DNA of 43,910 nt from NCBI RefSeq assembly GCF_003385185.1, contig NZ_PQHZ01000050.1:1-43910 (forward strand). Reading direction: 5' to 3'. The translations under genes were made by a program, and so were the position numbers. The notes beneath the pieces are model-generated. The model did no database searches. It was not told the DNA's origin and saw only the letters and a list, made by a program, of their open reading frames with translations. Position 1 is the first letter of the stretch. Every line of letters begins with the position of its first letter. Source of the stretch: Amycolatopsis palatopharyngis. GTDB taxonomy: Bacteria > Actinomycetota > Actinomycetes > Mycobacteriales > Pseudonocardiaceae. Positions 1 through 7,947 of the stretch are shown here, piece after piece.

Positions 1-1
1 G

Positions 2-415
2 GACGGCTCGCCGAACGAGGATGTGCGCGGCGTGGTTCCGCAGATCGAACCGAGCCCTGGCATGCCGGAACGGATGGGCGCGCACCGCCGCAAGGACCGC
101 GTCATGAAGATCCTGCACACCCTTCCCCCCGCGGCACAGGAGGGCATCATCGAATCCCTCTCGCCCGAGGAACAGCAGCACTACGGCGTGCACCCGCACA
201 TGCTCGTCGGCGCGAGCCAGCAGACGCACCAGCAGGCCGGGTCCGCCGTTCCGACCCAGCACACCGGACAGTTGCCCACCGAGCAGGTCGCCGACGTACC
301 GACCTCAGGCTGGCGCGAACCCGGTCAGAGTGGCGACTTACAGGACAACGGCACGGACAGATTCGGCAGCTCGCACCGGATCCGTCCGCGGGATCCCGGT
401 CAGGGGCCTTCGTGA
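2..415 (+). CDS. mceG: Mce transporter ATP-binding protein, C-terminal end (partial)
   Basis: The frame is open from the left edge, so only the last 137 codons are present and no Walker motifs can be checked. The visible segment PSPGMPERMGAHRRKDRVMK followed by a stretch close to LPPAAQEGIIESLSPEEQ matches the tail of the MlaF/Mkl (MceG) ATPase, which powers Mce lipid importers in the cytoplasm. The last 70 or so residues are Gln, Thr and Pro rich and look disordered. Two YrbE permease genes and six mce genes follow directly, which supports the call. In M. tuberculosis the equivalent gene mkl lies near rpoB but away from any mce operon; here it heads a complete one. Confidence 0.85.
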   Translation, partial: DGSPNEDVRGVVPQIEPSPGMPERMGAHRRKDRVMKILHTLPPAAQEGIIESLSPEEQQHYGVHPHMLVGASQQTHQQAGSAVPTQHTGQLPTEQVADVPTSGWREPGQSGDLQDNGTDRFGSSHRIRPRDPGQGPS

Positions 416-480
416 CCGATACCCGGCGGCCGCCAGCCTCGGCCGGCGGCGAGGACCCAGCAAGGCGAGGACTTCGATGA
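412..480 (+). other. Possible 22-codon linking ORF between mceG and the first permease
   Basis: A GTG at 412 overlaps the mceG stop as GTGA, and the frame runs 22 codons to a TGA that overlaps the permease ATG as ATGA. The peptide would be Arg and Pro rich (VTDTRRPPASAGGEDPARRG then LR). It has no own ribosome binding site beyond mceG coding sequence. It could serve translational coupling across the 61-base gap, or be chance. No homology is recognised. Confidence 0.2.
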
Positions 481-1271
481 GTTCATCGGCCACGACGGCC
501 AAGATCCCCGGTATCGGAATGCTGCGGGAGACCGGAAAGCTGTTCGCTCTCGGTCTCGACATCATTCGCGGAATCTTCCAGCGCCCCTTCCAGCTGCGTG
601 AGTTCATCCAGCAGTCCTGGTTCATCGCCAGCGTCACGATCCTGCCCACGGCACTGGTGGCGATCCCGTTCGGCGCGGTCATCTCGCTGCAGTTCGGCTC
701 GCTGGCTCGCCAGCTCGGTGCCCAGTCCTACACCGGAGCGGGCAGTGTCCTGGCCACCGTTCAGCAGGCCGCACCGCTGGTCACCGCGCTGTTGGTGGCC
801 GGCGCGGGCGGTTCCGCGATCTGTGCCGACATCGGTTCACGAACCATTCGCGAAGAGATCGACGCGATGGAAGTGCTCGGTGTCTCCGCCGTACAACGGC
901 TGATCGTGCCTAGGGTGCTGGCTTGCATGCTGGTCGCGATGCTGCTCAATGGCATGGTGAGCGTCATCGGCGTGCTCGGCGGCTACTTCTTCAACGTGGT
1001 CCTGCAGGGCGGTACCCCAGGCGCCTATCTCTCCAGTTTCTCGGCTCTCGCCCAGTTGCCCGACCTGTGGGTAGGTGAGATCAAGGCCTTGATATTCGGG
1101 TTCATCGCCGCGATCGTGGCCTCCTACCGGGGACTGAATCCCGCCGGTGGACCGAAGGGCGTCGGCGACGCGGTGAACCAGGCGGTGGTCATCACCTTCC
1201 TGCTGCTGTTCGTGGTGAACTTCGTGATTACGCTGGTCTACCTCCAAATCGTTCCGCCGAAGCTGGGGTGA
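477..1271 (+). CDS. YrbE/MlaE-family Mce permease, first copy
   Basis: Integral membrane permease of the Mce importer (MlaE family, YrbEA position), 264 residues, several membrane segments. The family signature EEIDAMEVLGV lies in the cytoplasmic loop that contacts the ATPase. The start ATG at 477 is preceded by GGCGAGG; the frame is open further upstream, but that part overlaps mceG in another frame and reads as low-complexity Arg-rich sequence, so it is not used. The second permease follows after 7 bases; the two should form the membrane core with MceG below and the MceA-F tube above. Substrate (lipid, fatty acid or sterol) cannot be told from the permease. Confidence 0.93.
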   Translation: MSSSATTAKIPGIGMLRETGKLFALGLDIIRGIFQRPFQLREFIQQSWFIASVTILPTALVAIPFGAVISLQFGSLARQLGAQSYTGAGSVLATVQQAAPLVTALLVAGAGGSAICADIGSRTIREEIDAMEVLGVSAVQRLIVPRVLACMLVAMLLNGMVSVIGVLGGYFFNVVLQGGTPGAYLSSFSALAQLPDLWVGEIKALIFGFIAAIVASYRGLNPAGGPKGVGDAVNQAVVITFLLLFVVNFVITLVYLQIVPPKLG

Positions 1272-1278
1272 GGGAATA

Positions 1279-2118
1279 ATGGCATCGTTCACCCAGAACG
1301 CGAAGCGCATCGTGAACCGGCCGCTGGAAACACTGGACGTCCTCGGCGACCAGATGTCGTTCTACGCCCGCTCGCTCGCGTGGATCCCGGAAACCCTGCG
1401 CCGCTACATGAAGGAAGTGCTGCGGCTGCTCGCCGAGGTCAGCTTCGGATCCGGTTCGCTCGCCGTCATCGGCGGCACGGTCGGCGTGATGATCGGGTTG
1501 ACTCTGTTCACCGGCGTCCTCGTCGGGATTCAGGGCTTCTCGGCGCTGAGCTCGATCGGTACCTCCGCGTTCACCGGGTTCCTCACCGCGTTCTTCAACA
1601 CGCGCGAGATCGCGCCGCTGGTGGCGGGATTGGCTCTGTCCGCGACTGTCGGAGCGGGTTTCACCGCGCAGCTCGGCGCGATGCGGATCTCCGAGGAGAT
1701 CGACGCGCTCGAAGTGATGGGTGTGCCGAGCGTGCCCTACCTGGTGACCACCCGGATCATTGCCGGTTTCATCGCGGTCATTCCGCTGTACATCATCGGC
1801 CTGCTCAGTTCCTATCTGGCGTCCCGACTGGTCGTCATCTATGTGTACGGCCAATCCGCGGGCACCTATGATCATTACTTTGATCTGTTCCTGCCACCGC
1901 AGGACGTGTTCTATTCGTTCATCAAGGTGCTGATATTCAGCGTTTTGATCATCTTGTCGCACTGTTACTACGGCTACCGGGCGTCCGGCGGGCCCGCAGG
2001 TGTCGGGGTCGCCGTCGGCAGGGCTGTGCGATTGACCATCGTGACCGTGGCGGTCGTGAACTTCTTCATCGGCTTTGCCATCTGGGGCACCACGACGACG
2101 GTGAGGATTGCGGGATGA
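1279..2118 (+). CDS. YrbE/MlaE-family Mce permease, second copy
   Basis: Second membrane permease of the Mce system (YrbEB position), 279 residues. It has an amphipathic N-terminus followed by hydrophobic segments, and the MlaE signature EEIDALEVMGVPSV in the ATPase-contacting loop. A pair of non-identical YrbE proteins is standard in actinobacterial mce operons, where proteobacteria use a homodimer. It begins 7 bases after the first permease and its TGA overlaps the mceA ATG by four bases (ATGA), which implies coupled translation. Confidence 0.94.
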   Translation: MASFTQNAKRIVNRPLETLDVLGDQMSFYARSLAWIPETLRRYMKEVLRLLAEVSFGSGSLAVIGGTVGVMIGLTLFTGVLVGIQGFSALSSIGTSAFTGFLTAFFNTREIAPLVAGLALSATVGAGFTAQLGAMRISEEIDALEVMGVPSVPYLVTTRIIAGFIAVIPLYIIGLLSSYLASRLVVIYVYGQSAGTYDHYFDLFLPPQDVFYSFIKVLIFSVLIILSHCYYGYRASGGPAGVGVAVGRAVRLTIVTVAVVNFFIGFAIWGTTTTVRIAG

Positions 2119-3467
2119 GTACGAAAGAATCGTTGATCACGCTGCGACGCCGGCTGCTGGGGCTGGCGCTCATTGTCGTACTCGTTGGTGGAATCGCCCT
2201 GAGTATCGCGCTCTACAACAAGTCGTTCAGTAACTTCGTGAATGTCACACTCCGTGCGGAATCGCTCGGTAATCAGCTGATCGAACGGTCCGACGTCAAG
2301 GTGCGCGGGCTGATCGTCGGCTCGGTGCACGACATCTCGGTCACGCCAACCGGCGCGGAGATGTCGTTGCGGCTCGATCCTGCCTCGGCCGAGCTGATCC
2401 CGGCGAACGTCTCGGCACGCCTGCTGCCCAAGACACTGTTCGGCGAGCGATTCGTCGCGCTGCAGATTCCCGAAAGCCCATCCCCGGATCCGATTCGAGA
2501 CGGTGACGTCATCTCGCAGGATCGAACGTCCAGCGCCATCGAGTTGGAGCAAGCTTTCGAGACGCTGATGCCGGTGCTGCAGGCCGTGCAACCGCAAAAG
2601 CTGTCGAGCACGCTCACCGCCATCTCCACCTCGCTGCAGGGCCGAGGAAAGCCGTTCGGCGAGATGATGTCCGAGCTCGGGGTGTACTTCGGCGACCTGA
2701 ATCCGCACCTGCCGGAATTACAGCACAACCTGCAGGCGCTGGCGGACTTCTCGGAAAACTTCGCCGACGCCGCCCCGGACCTGGTGCAGATGCTGGACAA
2801 CTTTACGGTCACGTCGCGGACACTGGTCGAGAAGCGGCAGAACCTGCAGGCTCTGTACGGCTCACTCACCACCGCGTCGATGGATCTGCAGGCGTTTCTG
2901 CAAGCCAACTCCGACAACATCATCAGCCTGGGGGAGACATCTCGACCCACATTGGAGCTGCTGGAGAAATACGCACCCGAGTATCCCTGCGTGCTCAGGC
3001 AGCTCAGCGAAGTCCTGCCGAAGATCGACGAGACGCTGGGCAAGGGCACCTCCCAGCCTGGTCTGCACGCCACCATCGAGGTCACCGTCAATCGCGGTCC
3101 GTACGAACCGGGTCGGGACGAGCCGGAGTTCAACGACAAGCGCGGACCACGCTGCTACGACATAAAGGACTTCCCGCAACCTTTCCCGCAGCATCCGCCG
3201 GAAGGCCCGATCAAGGACGGCAGCACGAGCCCGCCGGCCGCGCGATCACAGAATGACGGGCTCAATCCGCCGGCCAATGCGGCCGAAGCAGGTGGCTACA
3301 ACGGTGGCGGAAGCACTGCGGGCAACCCCGCCTACACGGCGGCCGAGCACGGATTCCTCGCCCAGCTGCTCGGCCCGCAGCTCGGGGTGGCGCCGGAGGA
3401 TGTGCCCGGCTGGAGCGGCCTGCTGGTCGGCCCGCTGTACCGCGGAGCGGAGGTGAACTTCTCGTGA
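2115..3467 (+). CDS. mceA: MCE-family protein MceA
   Basis: Envelope protein of the Mce lipid importer, 450 residues. An N-terminal membrane anchor (about residues 15-33) is followed by one MCE domain (about 40-117, containing VKVRGLIVGSVHDI), a long helical region (about 140-330) that would form the transport channel, and a Pro/Gly/Asn-rich C-terminal tail. MceA to MceF are expected to assemble as a hetero-hexamer from the inner membrane towards the mycomembrane or cell surface. Start ATG overlaps the permease stop (ATGA). Codon 202 is a TTA leucine codon (2718-2720), rare in such DNA. Position in the operon decides the letter A; substrate is unknown. Confidence 0.93.
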   Translation: MSTKESLITLRRRLLGLALIVVLVGGIALSIALYNKSFSNFVNVTLRAESLGNQLIERSDVKVRGLIVGSVHDISVTPTGAEMSLRLDPASAELIPANVSARLLPKTLFGERFVALQIPESPSPDPIRDGDVISQDRTSSAIELEQAFETLMPVLQAVQPQKLSSTLTAISTSLQGRGKPFGEMMSELGVYFGDLNPHLPELQHNLQALADFSENFADAAPDLVQMLDNFTVTSRTLVEKRQNLQALYGSLTTASMDLQAFLQANSDNIISLGETSRPTLELLEKYAPEYPCVLRQLSEVLPKIDETLGKGTSQPGLHATIEVTVNRGPYEPGRDEPEFNDKRGPRCYDIKDFPQPFPQHPPEGPIKDGSTSPPAARSQNDGLNPPANAAEAGGYNGGGSTAGNPAYTAAEHGFLAQLLGPQLGVAPEDVPGWSGLLVGPLYRGAEVNFS

Positions 3468-3535
3468 GCCACATGCTTGCCGGATGTTCGTTGACGGGTT
3501 CGCGATCCCGAGTTCGGAGGAGGGCAGAACTATGA
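3464..3535 (+). other. Possible 23-codon linking ORF between mceA and mceB
   Basis: GTG at 3464 overlaps the mceA stop (GTGA), and the frame runs 23 codons to a TGA overlapping the mceB ATG at 3532 (ATGA). The predicted peptide starts VSHMLAGCSLTGSRSRVRRR. The same GTGA-to-ATGA layout bridges mceG and the first permease. The mceB ribosome binding site lies inside it. No homology is recognised; it may only carry ribosomes across the gap, or be chance. Confidence 0.2.
3516..3521 (+). promoter_or_regulatory. Ribosome binding site that sets the mceB start
   Basis: GGAGGA ten bases before the ATG at 3532. The alternative in-frame ATG at 3484 has no such site and would add 16 residues without membrane-anchor character, so 3532 is preferred. 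Confidence 0.7.
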
Positions 3536-4566
3536 GGGAAGTCGCGGCACCGCTGACCAAATTGATCACCTTCTTCGTCGTCACGGTGGTCTTCACCGCA
3601 GTGCTCGGGATCAGCATCGCCAACGTGAACCTGAAGGACACGAACTCCTACACGGCGCGATTCACCGACGCGACGCAGGTTCTGCCCAACGACGACGTTC
3701 GCATCGCCGGCGTCCGGGTCGGCCAGGTCAAGGACGTCCGCATCGTCGACCGCAGGCAGGCGGAGGTCGAGTTCGAGGTGGATTCCGGGCGTAAGCTACC
3801 AGCGGGCGTGACCGCGACGATCAAGTTTCGCAACCTGGTCGGGCAGCGTTACATCGCCCTGGGCCAGGGCCAGGGCGGCGATCCGAACGAGGTGCTCGAG
3901 CCGGGCGGCACTATCCCGCTCGAGCACACGAGGCCGGCCCTCGACCTCACCGAGCTGTTCAACGGCTTCAAGCCGCTCTTCCGGGCGCTGAACCCGGACG
4001 ACGTCAACAAGCTGTCCTTCGAAGTGATCCAGGTCTTCCAGGGCGAGGGCGGCACCATTGAGAGCCTTCTCGCGCACACCGCGTCATTGACCAGCACCAT
4101 CGCCAAGAAGGATCAGGTGATCGGCGAGGTGATCGACAACCTGAACGCCGTGCTGGACACGATCAACGCGCGTACGCCTCAGTTGAACGACCTGGTCACC
4201 CGGCTACAACAGCTGATGTCCGGCCTTGCCGAGGATCGGAAACCGATCGGTGATGCCATCGAGTCGCTGGGGGAGCTGACCACCACCACCTCCGGCCTGC
4301 TGGCCGACGTGCGGCAGCCGCTCAAGCAGGACATCGCGGCGTTGGGCACGCTGACCAAGAACCTCAACGACAGCGAGGCCCTCGTCGAGCACTTCATCCA
4401 GTTCATGCCGGAGAAGGTCACCACGCTGTCCAGAACCGCGGATTACGGCTCCTGGTTGAACTTCTTCCTCTGTGAAGCAGACGGGAACGTCACGGTACCC
4501 GGTGTCATGTCGGAGCCGTTCGAGTTGCCGCTCATGCCGATGACCCGAGAGCGGTGTGGCTCATGA
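3532..4566 (+). CDS. mceB: MCE-family protein MceB
   Basis: Second subunit of the Mce tube, 344 residues. Membrane anchor at about residues 8-30, MCE domain about 35-115 (DDVRIAGVRVGQVKDVRI), then helical repeats of hydrophobic residues. The C-terminus GSWLNFFLCEADG and a final Cys-containing stretch are typical of MceB/C/D-type proteins and may be disulphide linked. The ATG at 3532 is chosen for its strong GGAGGA. The stop overlaps the mceC ATG (ATGA). Confidence 0.93.
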   Translation: MREVAAPLTKLITFFVVTVVFTAVLGISIANVNLKDTNSYTARFTDATQVLPNDDVRIAGVRVGQVKDVRIVDRRQAEVEFEVDSGRKLPAGVTATIKFRNLVGQRYIALGQGQGGDPNEVLEPGGTIPLEHTRPALDLTELFNGFKPLFRALNPDDVNKLSFEVIQVFQGEGGTIESLLAHTASLTSTIAKKDQVIGEVIDNLNAVLDTINARTPQLNDLVTRLQQLMSGLAEDRKPIGDAIESLGELTTTTSGLLADVRQPLKQDIAALGTLTKNLNDSEALVEHFIQFMPEKVTTLSRTADYGSWLNFFLCEADGNVTVPGVMSEPFELPLMPMTRERCGS

Positions 4567-5549
4567 AGTCGTTCCAGAAACGCAACCCGGTTCCGATCGC
4601 TGTGATCGGGATCGTGCTGCTGGTACTCGGCTTGGTCGCCGCGATGAACTCCGATGATCTGCCGATCATCGGGGGCGGCACCACTTACACCGCTGAATTC
4701 AGTGAGGCCGCCGGTCTGAAGGAGGACGACACGGTCCGGGTGGCCGGCGTCAAGGTGGGAACCGTCGAGTCGGTCGAGCTGGCAGGCGACCGGGTCCTGG
4801 TGGCGTTCAAGGCCAAGAACGCGTGGCTCGGCGACCGAACCAGCGCCTCGATCAAGATCCAGACAATGCTCGGCCAGAAGTACCTTTCGCTGGATCCGAT
4901 GGGACAGCACACGCTCGACCCCGGTGTCGCCATCCCGTTGGAGCGCACCACCGCGCCGTACGACGTTGTAGAGGCATTCCGCGGGCTGACGAAGACCGTG
5001 GAGGACATCGACACGGAGCAGTTGACGAAGAGCTTCGACGTCCTGTCTGCAACGTTGGCCAACACCCCGGACGAATTCCGGGACGCGCTGTCCGGCCTGT
5101 CGCAGATCTCCGACACGATTTCCAAGCGTGATCAGCAACTGGCCACGCTGCTCGCGAACACCAAGCAGGTCAGCCAGACGCTGGTGGACCGCGACTCCGA
5201 GCTGACCAAGTTGATCGACGACGGCAGCAAACTGCTGGAAGAGGTGGCTCAGCGCAAGCAGGCGATCACCGCGATGCTCGACGGCAGTCGGGCGTTGGCG
5301 ACCGAGTTGCAGGGGCTGGTGGACGACAACTCCGAGCAGCTGGGCCCGGTGCTGGCGCAGCTGGACCAGCTGACCGCGATGTTGCAGCGTAACCAGGACG
5401 CGCTCGGTGAGGGAATCAAGAAGTTCGCGCCCTTCGTCCGCGTGTTCACCAACGTCGTCGGTAACGGCCGCTGGTTCGACAACTACATCTGCGGCCTCGT
5501 ATTGCCCTCCGTGGGCCCGGTCAACGAAGAGGGGTGCAACGCGCAATGA
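4563..5549 (+). CDS. mceC: MCE-family protein MceC
   Basis: Third Mce subunit, 328 residues. N-terminal anchor PVPIAVIGIVLLVLGLVAA, MCE domain (about 40-120, with DTVRVAGVKVGTVESV), then a long helical region and the C-terminal signature GNGRWFDNYICGL ending in a Cys-containing tail, as in MceB. The ATG at 4563 overlaps the mceB stop by four bases; a GTG three codons upstream (4554) is possible but less likely. It acts with the other Mce proteins in the periplasm-like space to pass hydrophobic substrates to the permeases. Confidence 0.92.
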   Translation: MKSFQKRNPVPIAVIGIVLLVLGLVAAMNSDDLPIIGGGTTYTAEFSEAAGLKEDDTVRVAGVKVGTVESVELAGDRVLVAFKAKNAWLGDRTSASIKIQTMLGQKYLSLDPMGQHTLDPGVAIPLERTTAPYDVVEAFRGLTKTVEDIDTEQLTKSFDVLSATLANTPDEFRDALSGLSQISDTISKRDQQLATLLANTKQVSQTLVDRDSELTKLIDDGSKLLEEVAQRKQAITAMLDGSRALATELQGLVDDNSEQLGPVLAQLDQLTAMLQRNQDALGEGIKKFAPFVRVFTNVVGNGRWFDNYICGLVLPSVGPVNEEGCNAQ

Positions 5550-6742
5550 GTGAGACCCGATTCGGTCAGTCCCTCGCGCGCGGCGTCGCTATCGCCTGTG
5601 TGCTCGGATTGGTGATCGCGGGCGGGCTGTGGTGGACTCTCAAGGACGCTGGCATCAAGCGCGTCACCGCCTACTTCCCGACCACGGTCGGCCTCTACGA
5701 GGGCAACGACGTGCGCGTGCTCGGTGTCCAGATGGGCGAAGTCGTGGGCATCGAGCCGATGGGTGACAAGGTCAAGGTCGACATGGAGTACGACCGGGCC
5801 GTGCAGATCCCGGCGAACGCCAACGCCGTCATCGTGGCACCGTCGCTGGTCAGCGACCGGTATGTCCAGTTCGCCCCCGCTTACACCGGTGGTCCCGAAC
5901 TGGCGAACGGCGTGTCGATCCCGATGGACCGCACCGTGGTCCCACTGGAGGTCGACGACCTTTACGACAGCCTGAGCGAGGTCAGTAAGGCCCTCGGGCC
6001 GAACGAGGCGAACAAGAACGGTGCACTGTCGGACTTGCTCGACACGTTCGCGGAGAACTTCGAGGGCAACGGCCAGGCACTCAACGACACGATCACCAAG
6101 TTGAGTCAGGCTGCGGGCACGCTGTCCGGCAACTCCGGAGACTTGTTCAAGACCGTCGAGAACCTGGGCCAGTTCTCCACGACCCTGGCCAACAGTGACG
6201 GACAGATCCGGCAGTTCGAGCAGCAACTGACCGACGTGAGTGGATTCCTGGCAGGGGAGCGAGAGAATCTCGCGGCCACGGTTCAGCAGCTCGGCACCTC
6301 CCTGGCCTCGGTGGAGGAGTTCATCGAGAACAACCGGGGTCGCGTGAAGTCCAATGTCGACAAGCTGGCGAGCGTGACCCGAGTCCTCGTCGAGCAGCGC
6401 GCCGCACTCGCGGAGATCCTCGACATCGCGCCGGTGGCCCTCGGCAACGTGGCCAACACCTACAACGCCTCCTCGGGTACCACGGACTCGCGGTCCAACC
6501 TGAATGAACTGACCCAACCGCCGATCGTGATGATCTGTAACTTCCTCCAGCAGACGCCGGAGGCGCTCGACCTCATCGGCGATGCCTGCGGGGACATCGC
6601 GCCGTTGCTGGACGGCACGGTGCCGCTGCCATCTGTGGCACAAACAATTCAGGCGCTGGAGAGCGGCGAATTGCCGCCGCTGCCACTGCCCTTGGCCGGT
6701 CAGGTCTACGGCACCCCGCCGTCGCAGGGAGGTGGCCATTAA
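5546..6742 (+). CDS. mceD: MCE-family protein MceD
   Basis: Fourth Mce subunit, 398 residues. Anchor at about residues 12-32, MCE domain (about 38-115, with NDVRVLGVQMGEVVGIEP), helical middle part, then a region with Cys residues (MICNFLQQTPEA and GDACGDIAPLL) and a Pro/Leu-rich tail. ATG at 5546 overlaps the mceC stop (ATGA) and has GAAGAGGGG upstream; the in-frame GTG at 5534 lies within that purine stretch and is not preferred. The stop codon shares one base with the mceE start. Confidence 0.92.
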   Translation: MSETRFGQSLARGVAIACVLGLVIAGGLWWTLKDAGIKRVTAYFPTTVGLYEGNDVRVLGVQMGEVVGIEPMGDKVKVDMEYDRAVQIPANANAVIVAPSLVSDRYVQFAPAYTGGPELANGVSIPMDRTVVPLEVDDLYDSLSEVSKALGPNEANKNGALSDLLDTFAENFEGNGQALNDTITKLSQAAGTLSGNSGDLFKTVENLGQFSTTLANSDGQIRQFEQQLTDVSGFLAGERENLAATVQQLGTSLASVEEFIENNRGRVKSNVDKLASVTRVLVEQRAALAEILDIAPVALGNVANTYNASSGTTDSRSNLNELTQPPIVMICNFLQQTPEALDLIGDACGDIAPLLDGTVPLPSVAQTIQALESGELPPLPLPLAGQVYGTPPSQGGGH

Positions 6743-7947
6743 TGGCACGTATGCGCAGGAAGATCGCCGTACTGGTGTCCGGGGCGGTGCTGCTCTCGGT
6801 CGCCGGTTGCGGTGAGTACACCGGTATCTACGACCTCCCGCTGCCCGGTGGGGCGGACATCGGTGACAATCCGTACACCGTCACAGCGCGATTCCGCGAC
6901 GTTCTCGATCTGGTGCCGCAGGCCGGTGTGCAGGTGAACAACGTGCCGGTCGGTCGAGTGGAGCAGATCGAGTTGGCGCCGGACGGCTGGACCGCCGAGG
7001 TGACGGTGCAGCTCGACGGTGACGTGCGGCTGCCCGCGAATGCCCTTGCCAACATCCGCCAATCCAGTCTGCTCGGCGAGAAGTACGTCGAGTTGGCGGT
7101 TCCGCCGGGTAACCAGGGGGTCGGAGAGCTCACCGACGGCGCGCTGATTCCGCTCGAACGCACCGACCGCAGTGTCGCCGTCGAAGAGGTGCTCGGCGCG
7201 CTGTCGATGTTGCTCAACGGTGGCGGCGTGGAGCAGCTCAACACCATCACCAAGGAAATGAACAATGCCTTCGAGGGCAACGAAGCCGATATCAAGGCAT
7301 TGTTCCGCAACGCGAACGAGCTGGTCACGAACCTGGACAACCAGTCGAGCGACATCACCCGCGCGCTGGACGGGCTGAACCGGTTGTCCTCCACTCTCAA
7401 TGGGCAGCGTGATCAGATCGCCAACGCGGTCGACAATCTCGGACCGGGTCTGCAGGTTCTGGAGGAACAGCGCGGCCAGTTGGTCACCATGCTGCAGGCA
7501 CTGCGCGATCTCTCCAGCGTCGCGGTGAAGACGACCAATGCCAGCAAGGAAGATATGGTCGCCAATCTCGAAGCACTGCTGCCCACCTTGGAGAAGCTCG
7601 GCGAGGCCGGTTCGGATCTGCCCAAGGCCCTGGAACTCCTGTTCACGTTCCCGTTCAGCGACGCCGCTGTCCCCGCTATCAAGGGCGACTACATGAACTT
7701 GTACGTGGACATGGATTTGAACCTGACCGAGATCATGGCGAATCTGGGCCGGAGCAGGCAGAGCCCGCTGCCCGATCCAACCCATGGAGAGGAGGGAGGC
7801 GAGGGCGCTTCGCCTCCCCCGTTGCCGTTACCTGGAGCACCGCAGCCTGGCGACTTGCCGATCCTGCCGCAGGGCGGCGAGGGTGAGAGGTCGCAGCCGG
7901 ATGGGTTGTCGGGAATCTTCGGCACGCTGTCCGGAGGTGCTGGCTGA
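6742..7947 (+). CDS. mceE: MCE-family lipoprotein MceE
   Basis: Fifth Mce subunit, 401 residues, predicted lipoprotein: positively charged start, hydrophobic core, and lipobox LSVAGC with the lipidated Cys at residue 23. This is the usual distinction of MceE (LprK type) from the other five. The MCE domain follows (about 45-125, VQVNNVPVGRVEQIEL), then a helical region and a Pro/Gly-rich tail. The start overlaps the mceD stop by one base (TAATG). Confidence 0.94.
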   Translation: MARMRRKIAVLVSGAVLLSVAGCGEYTGIYDLPLPGGADIGDNPYTVTARFRDVLDLVPQAGVQVNNVPVGRVEQIELAPDGWTAEVTVQLDGDVRLPANALANIRQSSLLGEKYVELAVPPGNQGVGELTDGALIPLERTDRSVAVEEVLGALSMLLNGGGVEQLNTITKEMNNAFEGNEADIKALFRNANELVTNLDNQSSDITRALDGLNRLSSTLNGQRDQIANAVDNLGPGLQVLEEQRGQLVTMLQALRDLSSVAVKTTNASKEDMVANLEALLPTLEKLGEAGSDLPKALELLFTFPFSDAAVPAIKGDYMNLYVDMDLNLTEIMANLGRSRQSPLPDPTHGEEGGEGASPPPLPLPGAPQPGDLPILPQGGEGERSQPDGLSGIFGTLSGGAG

